Notes under the pieces: generated by a model
The model's input: only the letters and a program-made list of their open reading frames with translations
Database searches by the model: none
What the model was told of the DNA's origin: nothing
Assembly: GCF_014844075.1 (NCBI RefSeq)
Contig: NZ_CP062165.1
Span: forward strand, 3,038,001-3,102,000
Origin: Paenibacillus sp. JNUCC-31
GTDB taxonomy: Bacteria; Bacillota; Bacilli; Paenibacillales; Paenibacillaceae
Direction of reading: 5' to 3'
DNA length: 64,000 nucleotides
Made by a program: the position numbers and the translations under genes
Shown here: one piece after another, positions 63,996-64,000 of the stretch
Layout: each line of letters begins with the position of its first letter
How positions within the stretch are numbered: the stretch's first letter is position 1

Positions 63996-64000
63996 GATCA

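Noticed and set aside
1..64000. tRNA, rRNA, CRISPR, prophage or IS elements
   Set aside because: No cloverleaf, rRNA-like block, spaced direct-repeat array, transposase or integrase was recognised.

Overview
The window looks like a chromosomal segment of a Paenibacillus-type Firmicute (P. amylolyticus/xylanexedens-like by impression only). The reasons are the gene content (YjlC-Ndh operon, CsbD, a Spo0E-family peptide, GlnL-type regulator, namA, pepT, several two-component systems, secreted pectin and galactan enzymes), near-consensus AGGAGG ribosome sites, SigA-type promoters and many strong intrinsic terminators. No tRNA, rRNA, CRISPR array, transposase or prophage gene was seen. Most genes lie on the minus strand.

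Layout. 1-7.4 kb: end of an ABC exporter operon, a secreted GH43/ricin-lectin enzyme broken by a frameshift, and a YkoGH-like two-component system with two PepSY proteins. Each PepSY gene has its own promoter preceded by 11-bp-phased TCTnAT repeats. 7.4-15 kb: NAD(P)-binding protein, the yjlC-ndh operon with a Rex-like site over its -10, an ECF sigma factor fused to a degenerate C39/BtrH-like domain beside a free-standing C39-like protein, CsbD, an epimerase and a YjlB-like cupin. 15-27 kb: DUF1835 protein, VTT membrane protein, an HNH protein with a GC-rich low-complexity middle, acyltransferase, photolyase, and a large hybrid histidine kinase with a REC-BTAD regulator. 27-36.5 kb: START-like protein, methyltransferase, NamA, PepT, Crp/Fnr regulator, soluble chemoreceptor, an alanine/glutamine symporter divergent from a GlnL-like regulator, and a 58-aa Spo0E-like protein. 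36.8-42 kb: a giant secreted pectinase (CE12 esterase plus PL11 rhamnogalacturonan lyase). 42.5-51 kb: acetate transporter, acyl-CoA thioesterase, and a nitrite-assimilation block (nasD, nasE, FNT channel, SUMT). That block is divergent from an ANTAR antiterminator gene, and its leader contains a hexaloop hairpin and a terminator. 51-61 kb: TetR/SDR pair, and a two-component system divergent from a VTC/DUF4956/carbohydrate-binding lipoprotein operon with mirrored 11-bp repeat operators. Then come a membrane-anchored methyltransferase, an FHA-winged-helix regulator, two very small membrane proteins and a DUF2339 membrane protein that reaches the window edge.

Four signals are the most unusual: (1) a family of about 194-bp intergenic elements with CTAAYGAACC terminal inverted repeats, three copies in this window; (2) the sigma factor fused to an apparently catalytically dead relative of its operon neighbour; (3) the ANTAR-controlled leader of the nitrite operon; (4) phased direct-repeat operator arrays that tie two different two-component systems to their target genes. 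All assignments come from reading the sequence and recalling families; no search was run.
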